Source of the DNA: Chryseobacterium sp. c4a
GTDB lineage: Bacteria; Bacteroidota; Bacteroidia; Flavobacteriales; Weeksellaceae
Assembly: GCF_009900745.1 (NCBI RefSeq)
Contig: NZ_WXVU01000001.1
Span: 496,001-560,000 of the forward strand
Length of the DNA stretch: 64,000 bases
Direction: 5' to 3'
Made by a program: the position numbers and the translations under genes
Shown here: positions 44,488 to 53,335 of the stretch, one piece after another
Layout of the letters: each line of letters starts with the position of its first letter
Position numbering within the stretch: the stretch's first letter is position 1
Notes under the pieces: model-generated
Told to the model about the DNA's origin: nothing
The model's database searches: none
Seen by the model: only the letters and a program-made list of their open reading frames with translations

Positions 44488-45258
44488 GTGTTAAAAACAA
44501 CAATTAATTTAGAACCTGGAAAAAAAGTATACTTTGCTTCGGATCAGCATTTCGGTGCCCCTACACCTAAAGAAAGTAAGGTGCGTGAAGAAAAGTTTAT
44601 ACGATGGATGGATCAGATCAAGGAAGATGCACAGGTTTTATTTTTAATGGGTGACCTTTTTGACTTCTGGCATGAATGGAAACATGTGGTACCCAAAGGA
44701 TACATACGTGTTCTGGGAAAAATTGCTGAACTGAAAGACCGAGGAATCCAAATTTATTTTTTTGTAGGGAATCATGATCTGTGGATGAAAGATTATCTTG
44801 AAGAAGAAATCGGATGTACCGTTTTTTATCAGAAACAATATTTTGAAATGGGTGGAAAACAATTTTTATTGGCTCATGGAGATGGTTTGGGGCCTGGTGA
44901 TAAAGGCTATAAAAGAATGAAAAAAGTCTTTACCAATCCAATAGCACAATGGTTTTTCAAATGGCTTCACCCTGATATTGCCATGAAAGTAGCTTTGTAT
45001 ATGTCTCAGAAAAATAAAATGATCTCCGGAGAAGAAGACAAAGAATTCTTAGGGGAAGACAAAGAGTTTCTGATCATTTATTCCAAAGAGAAGCTGAAGA
45101 CTGAAAAAATTGATTATTTCGTATATGGACATCGTCATCTTCCGATGGTGCTGGATTTAGGACACAATTCAAAATACATCAACCTTGGAGATTGGATTTC
45201 TTATTTTACCTATGGTGTTTTTGAAAAAGACTTTGAATTAAAGACATTCGAAAAATAA
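44488..45258 (+). CDS. LpxH-like UDP-2,3-diacylglucosamine diphosphatase
   Basis: 256 residues starting with GTG. It is a metallophosphoesterase: SDQHFG (first metal ligands), MGDLFDFWHEWK, VGNHDLWM, LAHGDGLGPGDKGYKRM and YGHRHLPM. The HEWK-type and DGxGPGD segments are those of the LpxH/YbbF group, which makes lipid X in lipid A synthesis at the inner membrane. It follows queD by 24 bases and is likely cotranscribed; a double hairpin follows. Confidence 0.88.
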   Translation: MLKTTINLEPGKKVYFASDQHFGAPTPKESKVREEKFIRWMDQIKEDAQVLFLMGDLFDFWHEWKHVVPKGYIRVLGKIAELKDRGIQIYFFVGNHDLWMKDYLEEEIGCTVFYQKQYFEMGGKQFLLAHGDGLGPGDKGYKRMKKVFTNPIAQWFFKWLHPDIAMKVALYMSQKNKMISGEEDKEFLGEDKEFLIIYSKEKLKTEKIDYFVYGHRHLPMVLDLGHNSKYINLGDWISYFTYGVFEKDFELKTFEK

Positions 45259-45264
45259 AACAAA

Positions 45265-45320
45265 AAAATTACCCCTAAAAGAGGTAATTTGAGAATGAGT
45301 GGGGGACTCATTCTGTTTTT
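45265..45320 (+). terminator. Two hairpins ending the queD-lpxH unit
   Basis: AAATTACC/GGTAATTT (45265-45290) is followed at once by GAATGAGT-GGGGG-ACTCATTC and TGTTTTT (45293-45320). The second is the true terminator. Confidence 0.82.
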
Positions 45321-45452
45321 AATCCATATTCCATTTAGGTACTTGCAAGAAGTTTACCAAACTCAAATTCAGATATTAAAAAAAAGTTAAATAAAAATAT
45401 TTTATTCAGATCATTACTTTACACTGAAGTAATAGAAGATTGAAAAAAAATT

Positions 45453-46445
45453 ATGGAGACGCAAAATATATTCAACATACAGACCGAGCAGGATTTCCTG
45501 AATGCAGCATTGAAAACATTTCGTTATCAGTATGAAAATGTTGAGATATATAAAAAGTTTGTAGATTTTCTAAACATCAATCCGGATGAGGTTGATAACC
45601 TGTCAAACATTCCTTTTCTGCCCATCGAAATGTTTAAAAATCATCAGATTCTGGATAAAAATATGACAACGAATCTTTATTTTCAAAGTTCAGGGACTAC
45701 ACAGATGAATCTTTCCAAGCACTTTATTGCTGATACAGGTTTGTATGAAGAAAGTATTTATAAAAGCTTTGAACAGTTTATCGGCAAACCTGAAGATTTT
45801 ATTTTTCTCGGCTTGCTTCCTAGTTATCTCGAAAGACAGAATTCATCCCTGATCTATATGGTAGATTATTTAATGAAAAAATCTGCGAAAGCTGAGAATG
45901 GATATTTTCTTTACAATCATGCTGATCTTTTTGATCTTTTAAACCAATTGGAGGATAAAAAAGTAATCCTTTTCGGAGTTTCTTTTGCTTTATTAGACTT
46001 CTTGGACTACTGTCATTCTGAGCGTAGCGAAGATTCTTTGAGTATTCTTGAGAACTTAATCATTATCGAAACCGGAGGAATGAAAGGCAGAAAAGAAGAA
46101 ATGACAAAAGATGAGCTTTTGAAAATTTTGCAGGATGGTTTCAAGACTGATAAGATCTATTCAGAATATTCAATGACAGAATTGTTATCCCAGGCATACT
46201 CTCTTGGTAATAACGAATATCTTTGTCCTAATTGGATGAAAATTAAGATCCGAAATGCAGAAGATCCTTTCTCTTATGAAAAAGAAGGAAGAACAGGGGC
46301 AATCAATATCATCGATTTAGCCAATACTCATTCCTGTTCATTCATCGCTACTCAGGACTTGGGTAAAATAGTTGGTGATAAATTTCAGGTGCTGGGAAGA
46401 ATAGATCATTCTGATATCAGAGGATGCAGCTTACTGGTAAGCTAA
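45453..46445 (+). CDS. LuxE-like acyl-protein synthetase / acyltransferase
   Basis: 330 residues. The domain resembles the acyl-protein synthetase (LuxE) family: PFLPIEMFKNHQIL, TTNLYFQSSGTTQMNLSKHF (Ser of the SSGTT AMP loop), GGMKGRKEEMTKDEL, IYSEYSMTELLSQAY. No bioluminescence genes are nearby; in Bacteroidota such proteins are thought to activate a carboxylate for lipid or polysaccharide modification. About residues 187-200 (YCHSERSEDSLSI) are a translated small repeat. Confidence 0.82.
   Translation: METQNIFNIQTEQDFLNAALKTFRYQYENVEIYKKFVDFLNINPDEVDNLSNIPFLPIEMFKNHQILDKNMTTNLYFQSSGTTQMNLSKHFIADTGLYEESIYKSFEQFIGKPEDFIFLGLLPSYLERQNSSLIYMVDYLMKKSAKAENGYFLYNHADLFDLLNQLEDKKVILFGVSFALLDFLDYCHSERSEDSLSILENLIIIETGGMKGRKEEMTKDELLKILQDGFKTDKIYSEYSMTELLSQAYSLGNNEYLCPNWMKIKIRNAEDPFSYEKEGRTGAINIIDLANTHSCSFIATQDLGKIVGDKFQVLGRIDHSDIRGCSLLVS
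46009..46050. repeat. Small repeat translated inside the LuxE-like gene
   Basis: CTGTCATTCTGAGCGTAGCG followed by AAGATTCTTTGAGTATTCTT. The TGTCATTCTGAGCG core is a known type of dispersed repeat in Bacteroidota. It keeps the frame and adds CHSERSEDS to the protein. Confidence 0.6.
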
Positions 46446-46515
46446 ATAAACCCTGCTTGGGGATTCATGATGCAGGATTTCTGAGAATAAAAAGAGGTCT
46501 CATTTCAAATTCTAA

Positions 46516-47064
46516 ATGATGCTTAAAATAGAAGAACTTGTTCACGCATATATCCACACCCATTGCGATTTTGAAAAAGAACTCGTGCTGACTAATTATT
46601 TTCAGGCAGATTGGGAAGCAGATATACTCATTATTGATGCTGAAGGAATGAGTCATGAAATTGAGATCAAGCTCTCCAAAAGTGACTTTAAAAATGATTT
46701 CAAAAAATCATATCTTAATAAAGATACAGGAGAAAAGTTTCTGAAACATGATAAAATTTCCTGTGGAGATTATGTCTGTAATGCTTTCAGCTTTTTGTTG
46801 CCGATGGGAATGGTAGAATCTAATCTAATTCCTGAGCATTGTGGAATTATTGAATTTTATCATAATGCTGACACCTGGGACACCGAATTCTATCTCATCC
46901 GTCCTCCCAAAAGGCTTCATGAAGATTCTTATTGGAAACTGAATGATAAAGATCTGTTCATCAGAAAAATGGCTCTCAATTTATTACAACGCAAAATGGA
47001 AATCAAAGGCAAACATGAAGAACTGATTTTCAAAAATCCTTTTGATCTTAAAAATAAAAAATAA
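46516..47064 (+). CDS. PD-(D/E)XK nuclease-like protein (MmcB-like)
   Basis: 182 residues. A compact motif reads WEADILIIDAEGMSHEIEIK (Asp ... Glu-x-Lys), the pattern of the PD-(D/E)XK superfamily as in MmcB-type DNA repair proteins. The rest has KLSKSDFKNDFKKSY and a helical C-terminus. No signal peptide, so a cytoplasmic role in DNA cutting is possible. Assignment rests on one motif, so the family name is tentative. Confidence 0.6.
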   Translation: MMLKIEELVHAYIHTHCDFEKELVLTNYFQADWEADILIIDAEGMSHEIEIKLSKSDFKNDFKKSYLNKDTGEKFLKHDKISCGDYVCNAFSFLLPMGMVESNLIPEHCGIIEFYHNADTWDTEFYLIRPPKRLHEDSYWKLNDKDLFIRKMALNLLQRKMEIKGKHEELIFKNPFDLKNKK

Positions 47065-47238
47065 TATCAGAGTACTTATAACAAGAGTAGATGAAATTAT
47101 TTTTGTTACTTACATTTCATTTTTTACCACCACATAGTCACATAGATATAATCCTTTATTAGTGGCAAAATCTTCCTAAAAGTAAAGCATTTTCATCATA
47201 AACCTGCGTCTAATAATAAGAATAAGCTTCTATATAAA

Positions 47239-47264
47239 AAAATCCTGTCTGATGACAGGATTTT
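47239..47264 (-). terminator. Terminator between convergent genes (aquaporin)
   Basis: AAAATCCTGTC pairs with GACAGGATTTT around TGAT; it works for both directions and lies 27 bases after the aquaporin stop. Confidence 0.85.
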
Positions 47265-47290
47265 ATAGTGATTTGTAATTCTAAAATTAA

Positions 47291-48010
47291 TTAATCCGTG
47301 ATTTCTGCAGAATCTCTCTGAAGTAAGAACTTGTAGATCAATCCGCCCACAATTCCACCAAGAATCGGAGCTACCCAGAACAGCCAAAGCTGTGACATAG
47401 CCAAACCGCCAGTGAAAACAGCCTGAGAAAGTGATCTTGCAGGGTTTACGGAGGTATTGGTGATTGGAATAGAGATCAAGTGAATTAAAGTAAGGGCAAG
47501 TCCGATAGCGATACCCGCAAACTTACCATTAGCCCATTTATCTGTAGCACCCATAATCACGATAAGGAAGAAAGCTGTTAATAAAAACTCAGCAAGAAAT
47601 GCTGCACCCATGCTAAATGCTTTTCCGTTGTATACTGCTTCTCCATAAAAATTGGTAGCAAATGCTCCCGGTTTTGAGAAATCTACAACTCCGGCTCCAT
47701 TAAGGATCGTGTATAAACATCCTGCAGCTACAATAGCTCCCAGACATTGTGCTACAATATAAGGAACAAGATCTTTTGCAGAAAACCTTCCGCCTGCTAA
47801 AAGTCCAAAAGAAACTGCGGGATTGAAGTGCCCACCTGAAATATGTCCTACCGCATAAGCCATTGTAAGAACAGTAAGACCGAAAGCTAAAGCAACTCCT
47901 AAAAGTCCGATACCGATGTCAGGAACACCCGCTGCAAAAACAGCGCTCCCACAACCTCCGAAAACAAGCCAAAATGTGCCGAAAAATTCAGCAAAAAGTT
48001 TTTTTATCAT
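47291..48010 (-). CDS. aqpZ: Aquaporin Z family channel
   Basis: 239 residues, six membrane helices and two NPA half-helices: [16 protein letters not shown] (~61-76) and [17 protein letters not shown] (~187-203). The aromatic/arginine filter Arg follows the second NPA. This composition fits a water channel of the AqpZ group rather than a glycerol facilitator. Single gene with its own promoter and terminator. Confidence 0.93.
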   Translation of the reverse strand: MIKKLFAEFFGTFWLVFGGCGSAVFAAGVPDIGIGLLGVALAFGLTVLTMAYAVGHISGGHFNPAVSFGLLAGGRFSAKDLVPYIVAQCLGAIVAAGCLYTILNGAGVVDFSKPGAFATNFYGEAVYNGKAFSMGAAFLAEFLLTAFFLIVIMGATDKWANGKFAGIAIGLALTLIHLISIPITNTSVNPARSLSQAVFTGGLAMSQLWLFWVAPILGGIVGGLIYKFLLQRDSAEITD

Positions 48011-48033
48011 ATTGTTTATTTTTAAATGTAACT

Positions 48034-48041
48034 CAAATGTA
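48034..48041 (-). promoter_or_regulatory. Promoter -7 box of aqpZ
   Basis: Minus strand TACATTTG matches TAnnTTTG, 24 bases before the start. Confidence 0.55.
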
Positions 48042-48226
48042 AAATTTATATCTTAAAGTAAAAAGTTAAAACTGAAAAAATATTTCAAAATTGGAGCAAT
48101 AAAAATTACAAATTCAGCAAATTGGTTTGATGTTTGTTTGGGATTTGTGGGGATACTATTATAGATAGATTTGAATGAAATAACATAATTGTTTTATTCT
48201 TCGTAAGTAATTTAAAGTGGTGGTTA

Positions 48227-48847
48227 ATGAGAAAGTTTCTTTGTGTGGTCTTTGTACCTTTTATGTATAGTTTACATTATTCGCAGGCAGCAAAAAAAGC
48301 GCTTCCCTGCTATGATCTTACAACTGTTTTAAAGGTGGAGCCTACTGCGCTTTATAAACCCCATCTGGACGCGTCCAAAAGTTTCGGGATCCATTTGTTA
48401 AAAGATTCCAAAACCCTACAGAAGTATATTAATAACGGGAAGTTTCATAAAATAAAAAAATCTGGAAAAGGATATCAGGTACAAAAGCTTGATTATAGCA
48501 AAGCCTATATGGTTTCTAAAGGGAAAACAACCTTGGAGAATATCGGATCCAAATTCAGTAAAGCAACAAAAGGAGGAACATTCACGGTTTCATCCATAAC
48601 CAGAACACTGGAAGATCAATGCAGGTTGAGAAGGGTCAACTCCAATGCTTCTCTTGGAATAAGTTCTCATAATTATGGGAACTCCTTTGATATTTCTTAT
48701 GTAAGATTCAATAATGTTCTCAAAAATAATCCGAAAATGGAAGTAGCTTTAGAGAAAGTTTTAAAGCATTATGCGGATGCTGGGAGAATTTATTACATCA
48801 AAGAAAGGCAACAGAGTTGTTATCATATTACAGTGAAAAATTATTAA
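48227..48847 (+). CDS. DUF5715 protein, peptidase M15-like
   Basis: 206 residues with a signal peptide (to ~residue 20). The C-terminal half has SISSHNYGNSFDISY-type spacing (SSHNYGNSFDIS, residues ~145-156), the Ser-x-His-x-x-Gly-x-x-x-Asp pattern of VanY/M15-type D,D-peptidases, and a final CYHITVKNY that could give the last zinc His. This matches DUF5715. Likely periplasmic; a cell-wall peptidase activity is plausible but not proven. Confidence 0.7.
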   Translation: MRKFLCVVFVPFMYSLHYSQAAKKALPCYDLTTVLKVEPTALYKPHLDASKSFGIHLLKDSKTLQKYINNGKFHKIKKSGKGYQVQKLDYSKAYMVSKGKTTLENIGSKFSKATKGGTFTVSSITRTLEDQCRLRRVNSNASLGISSHNYGNSFDISYVRFNNVLKNNPKMEVALEKVLKHYADAGRIYYIKERQQSCYHITVKNY

Positions 48848-48905
48848 TTAAATTCCTACTTGCACAGCATGTTTAGTTTGTATAATTTTATACAACTAAA
48901 AAACC

Positions 48906-49682
48906 ATGCTTATGACAACATTAGACATCGTAGAGTATTTGCTTCCTGTGGAAGAGTGTATAGCTGCCGCAAATAGATGGGACTCTTGCCGTTCCGATTT
49001 TTCCAAAATGAAAGATTTAATTCCTACGAATTATGTCTTTAACATTTCTGATGGCACACTCAATTGGATGAAAAGCTACAAAGATTATCCTGAATTTTGT
49101 GCTGCAATGGGAATATGGAAAGATCAGGTGATTTTGATCTTTTATCCATTGAATGAAAAAGGAGACCGAATTGATCAAAGAGAATATCCTTTTAGCTCTC
49201 TTAAAGAACTTGATACTGATTTACCCCTGCAAGAAGTTCAGGAATATACTATTGTTAAAAATGCAATTCTTTCCAAAAGCCTTGAAAAAGTAGAACAAAC
49301 CTCAGATATGGCTTACCCTATCTCTAATAAACCTATTCTGGATCAGGATGTAGCGATAGAGGCTATTGAAACTTGGAGAGAATCAGGGATGGATTGGTTC
49401 TATAAAGAGTATCAGGAGTCTAAAGGAATGAGCATTTTTAAAAGATTCTATGTGCCTACAGCAGATTTATGTCTTGCCGATTATGGTTTGAGAGAGATTA
49501 AATGTTCTTTTGGACTTAAATATAATAAGGTGTATGGAAGGATGCTGGTAACTCTGATCTTTATTTCATTCCACGAAAATCTTCAAAACTCACCACGTGC
49601 AAATATGATTTCCAATTTGTATGACTGGGCAAAACCATGTCCCCCTATTTGCCGTATCCCGGAGATGGAAAATGGATTTTAA
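48906..49682 (+). CDS. Hypothetical cytoplasmic protein
   Basis: 258 residues (a second ATG at codon 3 is equally possible). No signal or membrane segment. Sequence is rich in aromatic and acidic residues (TYVFNISDGTLNWM type segments; RESGMDWFYKEYQESKGMS; CSFGLKYNKVYGRMLVTLIF), and a Cys/Pro motif (KPCPPICRIPEME) ends it. No family recognised. It may share a promoter with the DUF5715 gene 58 bases upstream; it is 16 bases before the membrane protein gene. Confidence 0.6.
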   Translation: MLMTTLDIVEYLLPVEECIAAANRWDSCRSDFSKMKDLIPTNYVFNISDGTLNWMKSYKDYPEFCAAMGIWKDQVILIFYPLNEKGDRIDQREYPFSSLKELDTDLPLQEVQEYTIVKNAILSKSLEKVEQTSDMAYPISNKPILDQDVAIEAIETWRESGMDWFYKEYQESKGMSIFKRFYVPTADLCLADYGLREIKCSFGLKYNKVYGRMLVTLIFISFHENLQNSPRANMISNLYDWAKPCPPICRIPEMENGF

Positions 49683-49698
49683 AATAATAAATTAAGGA

Positions 49699-50322
49699 AT
49701 GGCAGATCTTTATAAGACGATTTTATTCCTAAACTATGGATTGCTTCTTGGCGTTATAGTGCTGGGAGCTATTAAATACCGCATATTAAATCATAAAGAA
49801 AAGCAATATTTTTATTGTATTGCTTTTCTGTTTTTTATTGAACTGCTGAATCTTGTTCTGCCTTATATTTTAAGGCTTAATGATACTTCATTCCTTTACC
49901 CGTTTTACATTGCTGGAGAATTTTTTCTACTAACGGGTTTATTTATTAGAAAATTAGGGTTCTCGAATTTATTTTTGAAATTGGGTGCAGTGCTTGCTGT
50001 TGGCTTTATGATTTTAAAATATGGCTTTAATTATCCTGCCAATAGTGATATTGTAAAGGTAGTTTCCAACATTATAATCATCTGTCTTTCGGGATTTACA
50101 TTGATTGGTGAAATTAAAAATACATCAGTTCAGAATCGCTTTCTTTGGGTAGATACCAGTATTTTTTTCTATTATTCAGTTTCAGTATTTATTTTTATTA
50201 TCCAGCATCAGATTGTCAATCTTTCAGAGAACAATTATTACATTCTCTTCAGTGTTAATAATATTCTTTCCAGTATATTATATTGCTCACTTATATATAC
50301 CTTCATCCGATTAAAGAAGTAA
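49699..50322 (+). CDS. Seven-helix membrane protein upstream of a histidine kinase
   Basis: 207 residues with about seven hydrophobic segments spread over the full length (for example GLLLGVIVLGAIKY, FYCIAFLFFIELLNLVLPYI, FFYYSVSVFIFII). It overlaps the histidine kinase gene by 40 bases. Together with kinase and response regulator it forms a trio, so it could sense the signal for the kinase. Function is inferred from overlap. Confidence 0.65.
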   Translation: MADLYKTILFLNYGLLLGVIVLGAIKYRILNHKEKQYFYCIAFLFFIELLNLVLPYILRLNDTSFLYPFYIAGEFFLLTGLFIRKLGFSNLFLKLGAVLAVGFMILKYGFNYPANSDIVKVVSNIIIICLSGFTLIGEIKNTSVQNRFLWVDTSIFFYYSVSVFIFIIQHQIVNLSENNYYILFSVNNILSSILYCSLIYTFIRLKK

Positions 50323-51104
50323 CTTTAAATATCAATCTTTTAATTCTTATAATTGTTACCATAGCAGTTATAGTCTCTTTTATTTTATTGGCTTACAGGG
50401 CTTTTATCAGTAGAATTATTAAGGAGAAGAATGCTCAGCATGAAGTAGAGGTTCTTTATCAGAAAAAATTAATATTAGAAAACATCAAAGCTCAGGAAGA
50501 AGAAAGGAAAAGAATGGCTGTTATGATTCATGATGATATCGGAAATAGGCTTAATATTCTTTCCTTATGGCTCAATAACCTTGATACCCAGGGGGATGAG
50601 CTTATTAAGCAAAATATTTATAGCCAGATGTCTTCACTGATTGATGCTTCCAGGAGTATTGCTCATTCATTGTATCCGGTTAATCTTGAATCGGTAGGGT
50701 TGGTTTTATATGTAGAAGAGCTCATTGCCAATCTTTCTCATAAAATAAATATATCTATGCAGGTAATACCCGGATATGAGAAGAAGGATCTCTTTGTAGA
50801 AGTACAGTTATACCGAATTATTCAGGAGTTTACCACCAATGTCATCAAGCATTCCACAGCGACAGATCTTTGGATCTATATTAAAGATTATCCACAGAAT
50901 ATGGCGGTTGTTATTTCAGATAACGGGCAGGGATTTGAGTATGAAAAGGTGAAAAAAGGCATGGGAATCAAAAACATTGAATCCAGAATCAAATCGATGA
51001 ATGCCATTCATAAATGGAAAAAATCTTTTATAAATAAAGGAAGTCGTTTAATTATTAAAATTCCAAAATACCATGAGTTCCCAAATCAAAATAGCACTGA
51101 TTGA
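50283..51104 (+). CDS. Sensor histidine kinase (LytS/NarX-like HisKA_3)
   Basis: 273 residues from a TTG; there is no earlier ATG, and the next is inside the kinase core, so the start stays uncertain. One membrane helix (~16-40), then a linker coiled coil, a HisKA_3 box MIHDDIGNRLNILSLWLNNL (phospho-acceptor His83), and an HATPase_c domain with NVIKHSTATDLWIY and DNGQGFEYEKV. It overlaps the response regulator by 32 bases, so they are a cognate pair. The single helix suggests that a partner membrane protein supplies the input. Confidence 0.88.
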   Translation: MLTYIYLHPIKEVTLNINLLILIIVTIAVIVSFILLAYRAFISRIIKEKNAQHEVEVLYQKKLILENIKAQEEERKRMAVMIHDDIGNRLNILSLWLNNLDTQGDELIKQNIYSQMSSLIDASRSIAHSLYPVNLESVGLVLYVEELIANLSHKINISMQVIPGYEKKDLFVEVQLYRIIQEFTTNVIKHSTATDLWIYIKDYPQNMAVVISDNGQGFEYEKVKKGMGIKNIESRIKSMNAIHKWKKSFINKGSRLIIKIPKYHEFPNQNSTD

Positions 51105-51750
51105 TGATGAACAGCTCATCCTTGAAGGAGTAAAAATGCTGCTGTCCAATGAAAAAAATATATCAGTGTCTCTTACTGCCGATAACGGCCCAGAGTTTAT
51201 AGAACATCTGGAAAAGCTTTCTGAAAAAGAATTTCCAGATATTGCACTGGTAGATGTTCAGATGAAACCCATGAATGGATTTGAGCTGGTAGAAATTCTT
51301 AAAGAAAAATATCCAGATCTTAAAATCATTATTTTGTCCTCTCATTATAAGACCTCGATCCTTGGTTATATGGTCAAATTAGGGGTTTCTGCTTTTCTGC
51401 CAAAAAATTCAGATAAAAAAACGTTTATTGATGCCATTACGATGGTAAATAAAAATGGTGTTTTTTTTACTGCTGAAGATCATCAGATGTTGTTCACTTA
51501 TATGAATAGTTCAGCTAAGAAAAACTCACTTTTTGAAACTGAAGATGAGCTCTCTGAAAGAGAAAAAGACGTTGTGAAGTTGATCTGTCAGGAGTTTACA
51601 AACAATGAAATAGGAGAAAAACTTTTCATTAGCCCCAGAACAGTTGAAAGTCACAGGCAGCGTATTCTTGAAAAAATAGGCGCTAAAAATACAGTGGGAA
51701 TAGTGATTTATGCCATTGTTAATAATATTTACACTCTTGAAAAAATATAA
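51073..51750 (+). CDS. NarL/LuxR-family response regulator
   Basis: 225 residues. A receiver domain (ALIDDEQLILEGVKMLLSNE; phosphorylated Asp61 in VDVQMKPM; Lys in FLPKNSDKK) precedes a LuxR-type HTH (LSEREKDVVKLICQEFTNNE, then SPRTVESHRQRILEKIG). It is the partner of the overlapping kinase and acts as a DNA-binding regulator. The target is unknown. A terminator follows. Confidence 0.93.
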   Translation: MSSQIKIALIDDEQLILEGVKMLLSNEKNISVSLTADNGPEFIEHLEKLSEKEFPDIALVDVQMKPMNGFELVEILKEKYPDLKIIILSSHYKTSILGYMVKLGVSAFLPKNSDKKTFIDAITMVNKNGVFFTAEDHQMLFTYMNSSAKKNSLFETEDELSEREKDVVKLICQEFTNNEIGEKLFISPRTVESHRQRILEKIGAKNTVGIVIYAIVNNIYTLEKI

Positions 51751-51763
51751 AAAATATAATAGG

Positions 51764-51789
51764 ATTCCGTAGAAATACGGAATTTTTTA
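51764..51789 (+). terminator. Terminator of the kinase/regulator operon
   Basis: ATTCCGTA-GAAA-TACGGAAT followed by a T run. Confidence 0.85.
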
Positions 51790-51911
51790 TTTAGTACTTT
51801 TCACTCTAGCCAAACTGCTCTTTCTTCCGTTATTTTGGAATGTCTCTTTGAGGGATTTTAAATAAAAACATAAATGTACAGAGATGATCTGTAATAAAAA
51901 TTAGCAAAAGA

Positions 51912-53246
51912 ATGAATGGCAGTAGAGTGATTTCCGTTGGGATTTTTTTTGACGGTACGGGAAATAATGGAGTAAATGCACTTTCATCAGATAAACCATT
52001 GAATAATAATGAAAGCTATCATGGTGCATTCACCAATATCTATAAACTATATAAATTATTTATCGGTAACGAAAAAATATACATTGAAGGAATAGGAACT
52101 GTAACAGGAAGTGAAGACAATAATTTTGCTATAGCAACATGTGCAAATCCGCCTTATGGAAAAGGATATTCTTCAGATGATAAGCTTCAAAAAGCAGAAG
52201 ACTTTGTCCGGAAGATCATTCACGACCAAGACGATGAATATCATTTTTATTTATATGGATTTGGAAGAGGAGGTATGTTGGCAAGAGCTTTTAGCCATTG
52301 GTTATTTTCAAATTATTCTTTTACCAATATCAAAATAAAGTTTTTAGGAGCTTTTGATACTGTAGAATCAAAGCCCTTTAATACTTATAATTTGAACGTA
52401 TCTCATCATATAGAAAAGGCACTTCATATTTGTGCAGCTAATGAATCCCGATTCTTTTTTCCATTGACTGGCTTTTTTGAAAACTCAAGCATGATGAAGG
52501 ATTCTCAACTTCAAAATAATACCTCTGTTCTCAAAGAGATTTTTGTGCCGGGAGTGCATGCAGATATTGGAGGTGGATATTTGGAAGGGCCACAGTCTGT
52601 TTATATTTCTACAGATTTTGCCAATTCGGATGATTTGAAGAATTATGTTCAAAATATAAGAAATGGAAAACAAGGAATGGAAGGGAATCAAGTTTGGGAT
52701 GCCTTACTTTCTGGATTTGGAATTGAAAGAAAAGATGCTTTTTCAAAAGCTTATATCTCCAGGGATAAAGTATACAGTGAGCTTTCAAAAATATATGGAA
52801 AACTAATGTTGAAAGAATCTAATGAGGTTTCCCCAGTATTTAAGATAGGAAATGATCTTGAAATAGACTATAACAGACATGCTGTATTAGAAGATTTTTA
52901 TGAAGAATTACAGGATTATATAGAGCAGTTTTCCGTAGCTGAAAAGCCTTCCTATAATTACAGAAAACTGGTTGATTATATTCATATTGCTGCCAATTTC
53001 GGGCTGTATCATGATCGATTGAAGAATAGATCTGAGTATGAAATGAATGTCGAGCTGCTCAATAATGGATTGAACGTTTCGAGCAATACTACGGTAGATC
53101 AGAAGAATAACGTAAGACTTTCTGTTGAACTTCATCTTCCTGAAGATAGTTTCGTGACTGATTTTTTATACGGAACCAATGTTCCTAATAATGATATTTG
53201 GACTCGGTCAATTATCAAAACTCCGGTGACGAGACTGGTGAAATAA
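51912..53246 (+). CDS. DUF2235 family protein with missing nucleophile serine
   Basis: 444 residues. The DUF2235 alpha/beta-hydrolase family includes type VI secretion phospholipase effectors (Tle). Seen here: IFFDGTGNNG near the N-terminus, LGAFDTVESKPF, and VPGVHADIGGGYLEG with the His/Asp of the active-site region. The nucleophile elbow, usually G-F-S-R-G, is YGFGRGGMLARAF (residues 116-121): the Ser position (118) is Gly, encoded by GGA. So it is probably not a normal hydrolase, or it uses another residue. No T6SS genes nearby. Confidence 0.8.
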   Translation: MNGSRVISVGIFFDGTGNNGVNALSSDKPLNNNESYHGAFTNIYKLYKLFIGNEKIYIEGIGTVTGSEDNNFAIATCANPPYGKGYSSDDKLQKAEDFVRKIIHDQDDEYHFYLYGFGRGGMLARAFSHWLFSNYSFTNIKIKFLGAFDTVESKPFNTYNLNVSHHIEKALHICAANESRFFFPLTGFFENSSMMKDSQLQNNTSVLKEIFVPGVHADIGGGYLEGPQSVYISTDFANSDDLKNYVQNIRNGKQGMEGNQVWDALLSGFGIERKDAFSKAYISRDKVYSELSKIYGKLMLKESNEVSPVFKIGNDLEIDYNRHAVLEDFYEELQDYIEQFSVAEKPSYNYRKLVDYIHIAANFGLYHDRLKNRSEYEMNVELLNNGLNVSSNTTVDQKNNVRLSVELHLPEDSFVTDFLYGTNVPNNDIWTRSIIKTPVTRLVK

Positions 53247-53285
53247 ATAATGAGTGTTAGTCCTTTAGTTTTAAATTTAGGTTGT

Positions 53286-53320
53286 AAGGGCATCTGATAT
53301 GATGCCCTTTGTATTTTTTT
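53286..53320 (+). terminator. Terminator of the DUF2235 gene
   Basis: AAGGGCATC pairs with GATGCCCTT around TGATAT, then a T run. Confidence 0.88.
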
Positions 53321-53335
53321 AGAAAAAGAACTTTA

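Noticed and set aside
45453..46445. Bioluminescence function from LuxE resemblance
   Set aside because: No luxA, luxB, luxC or luxD gene in the window; LuxE-like proteins have other roles in Bacteroidota.
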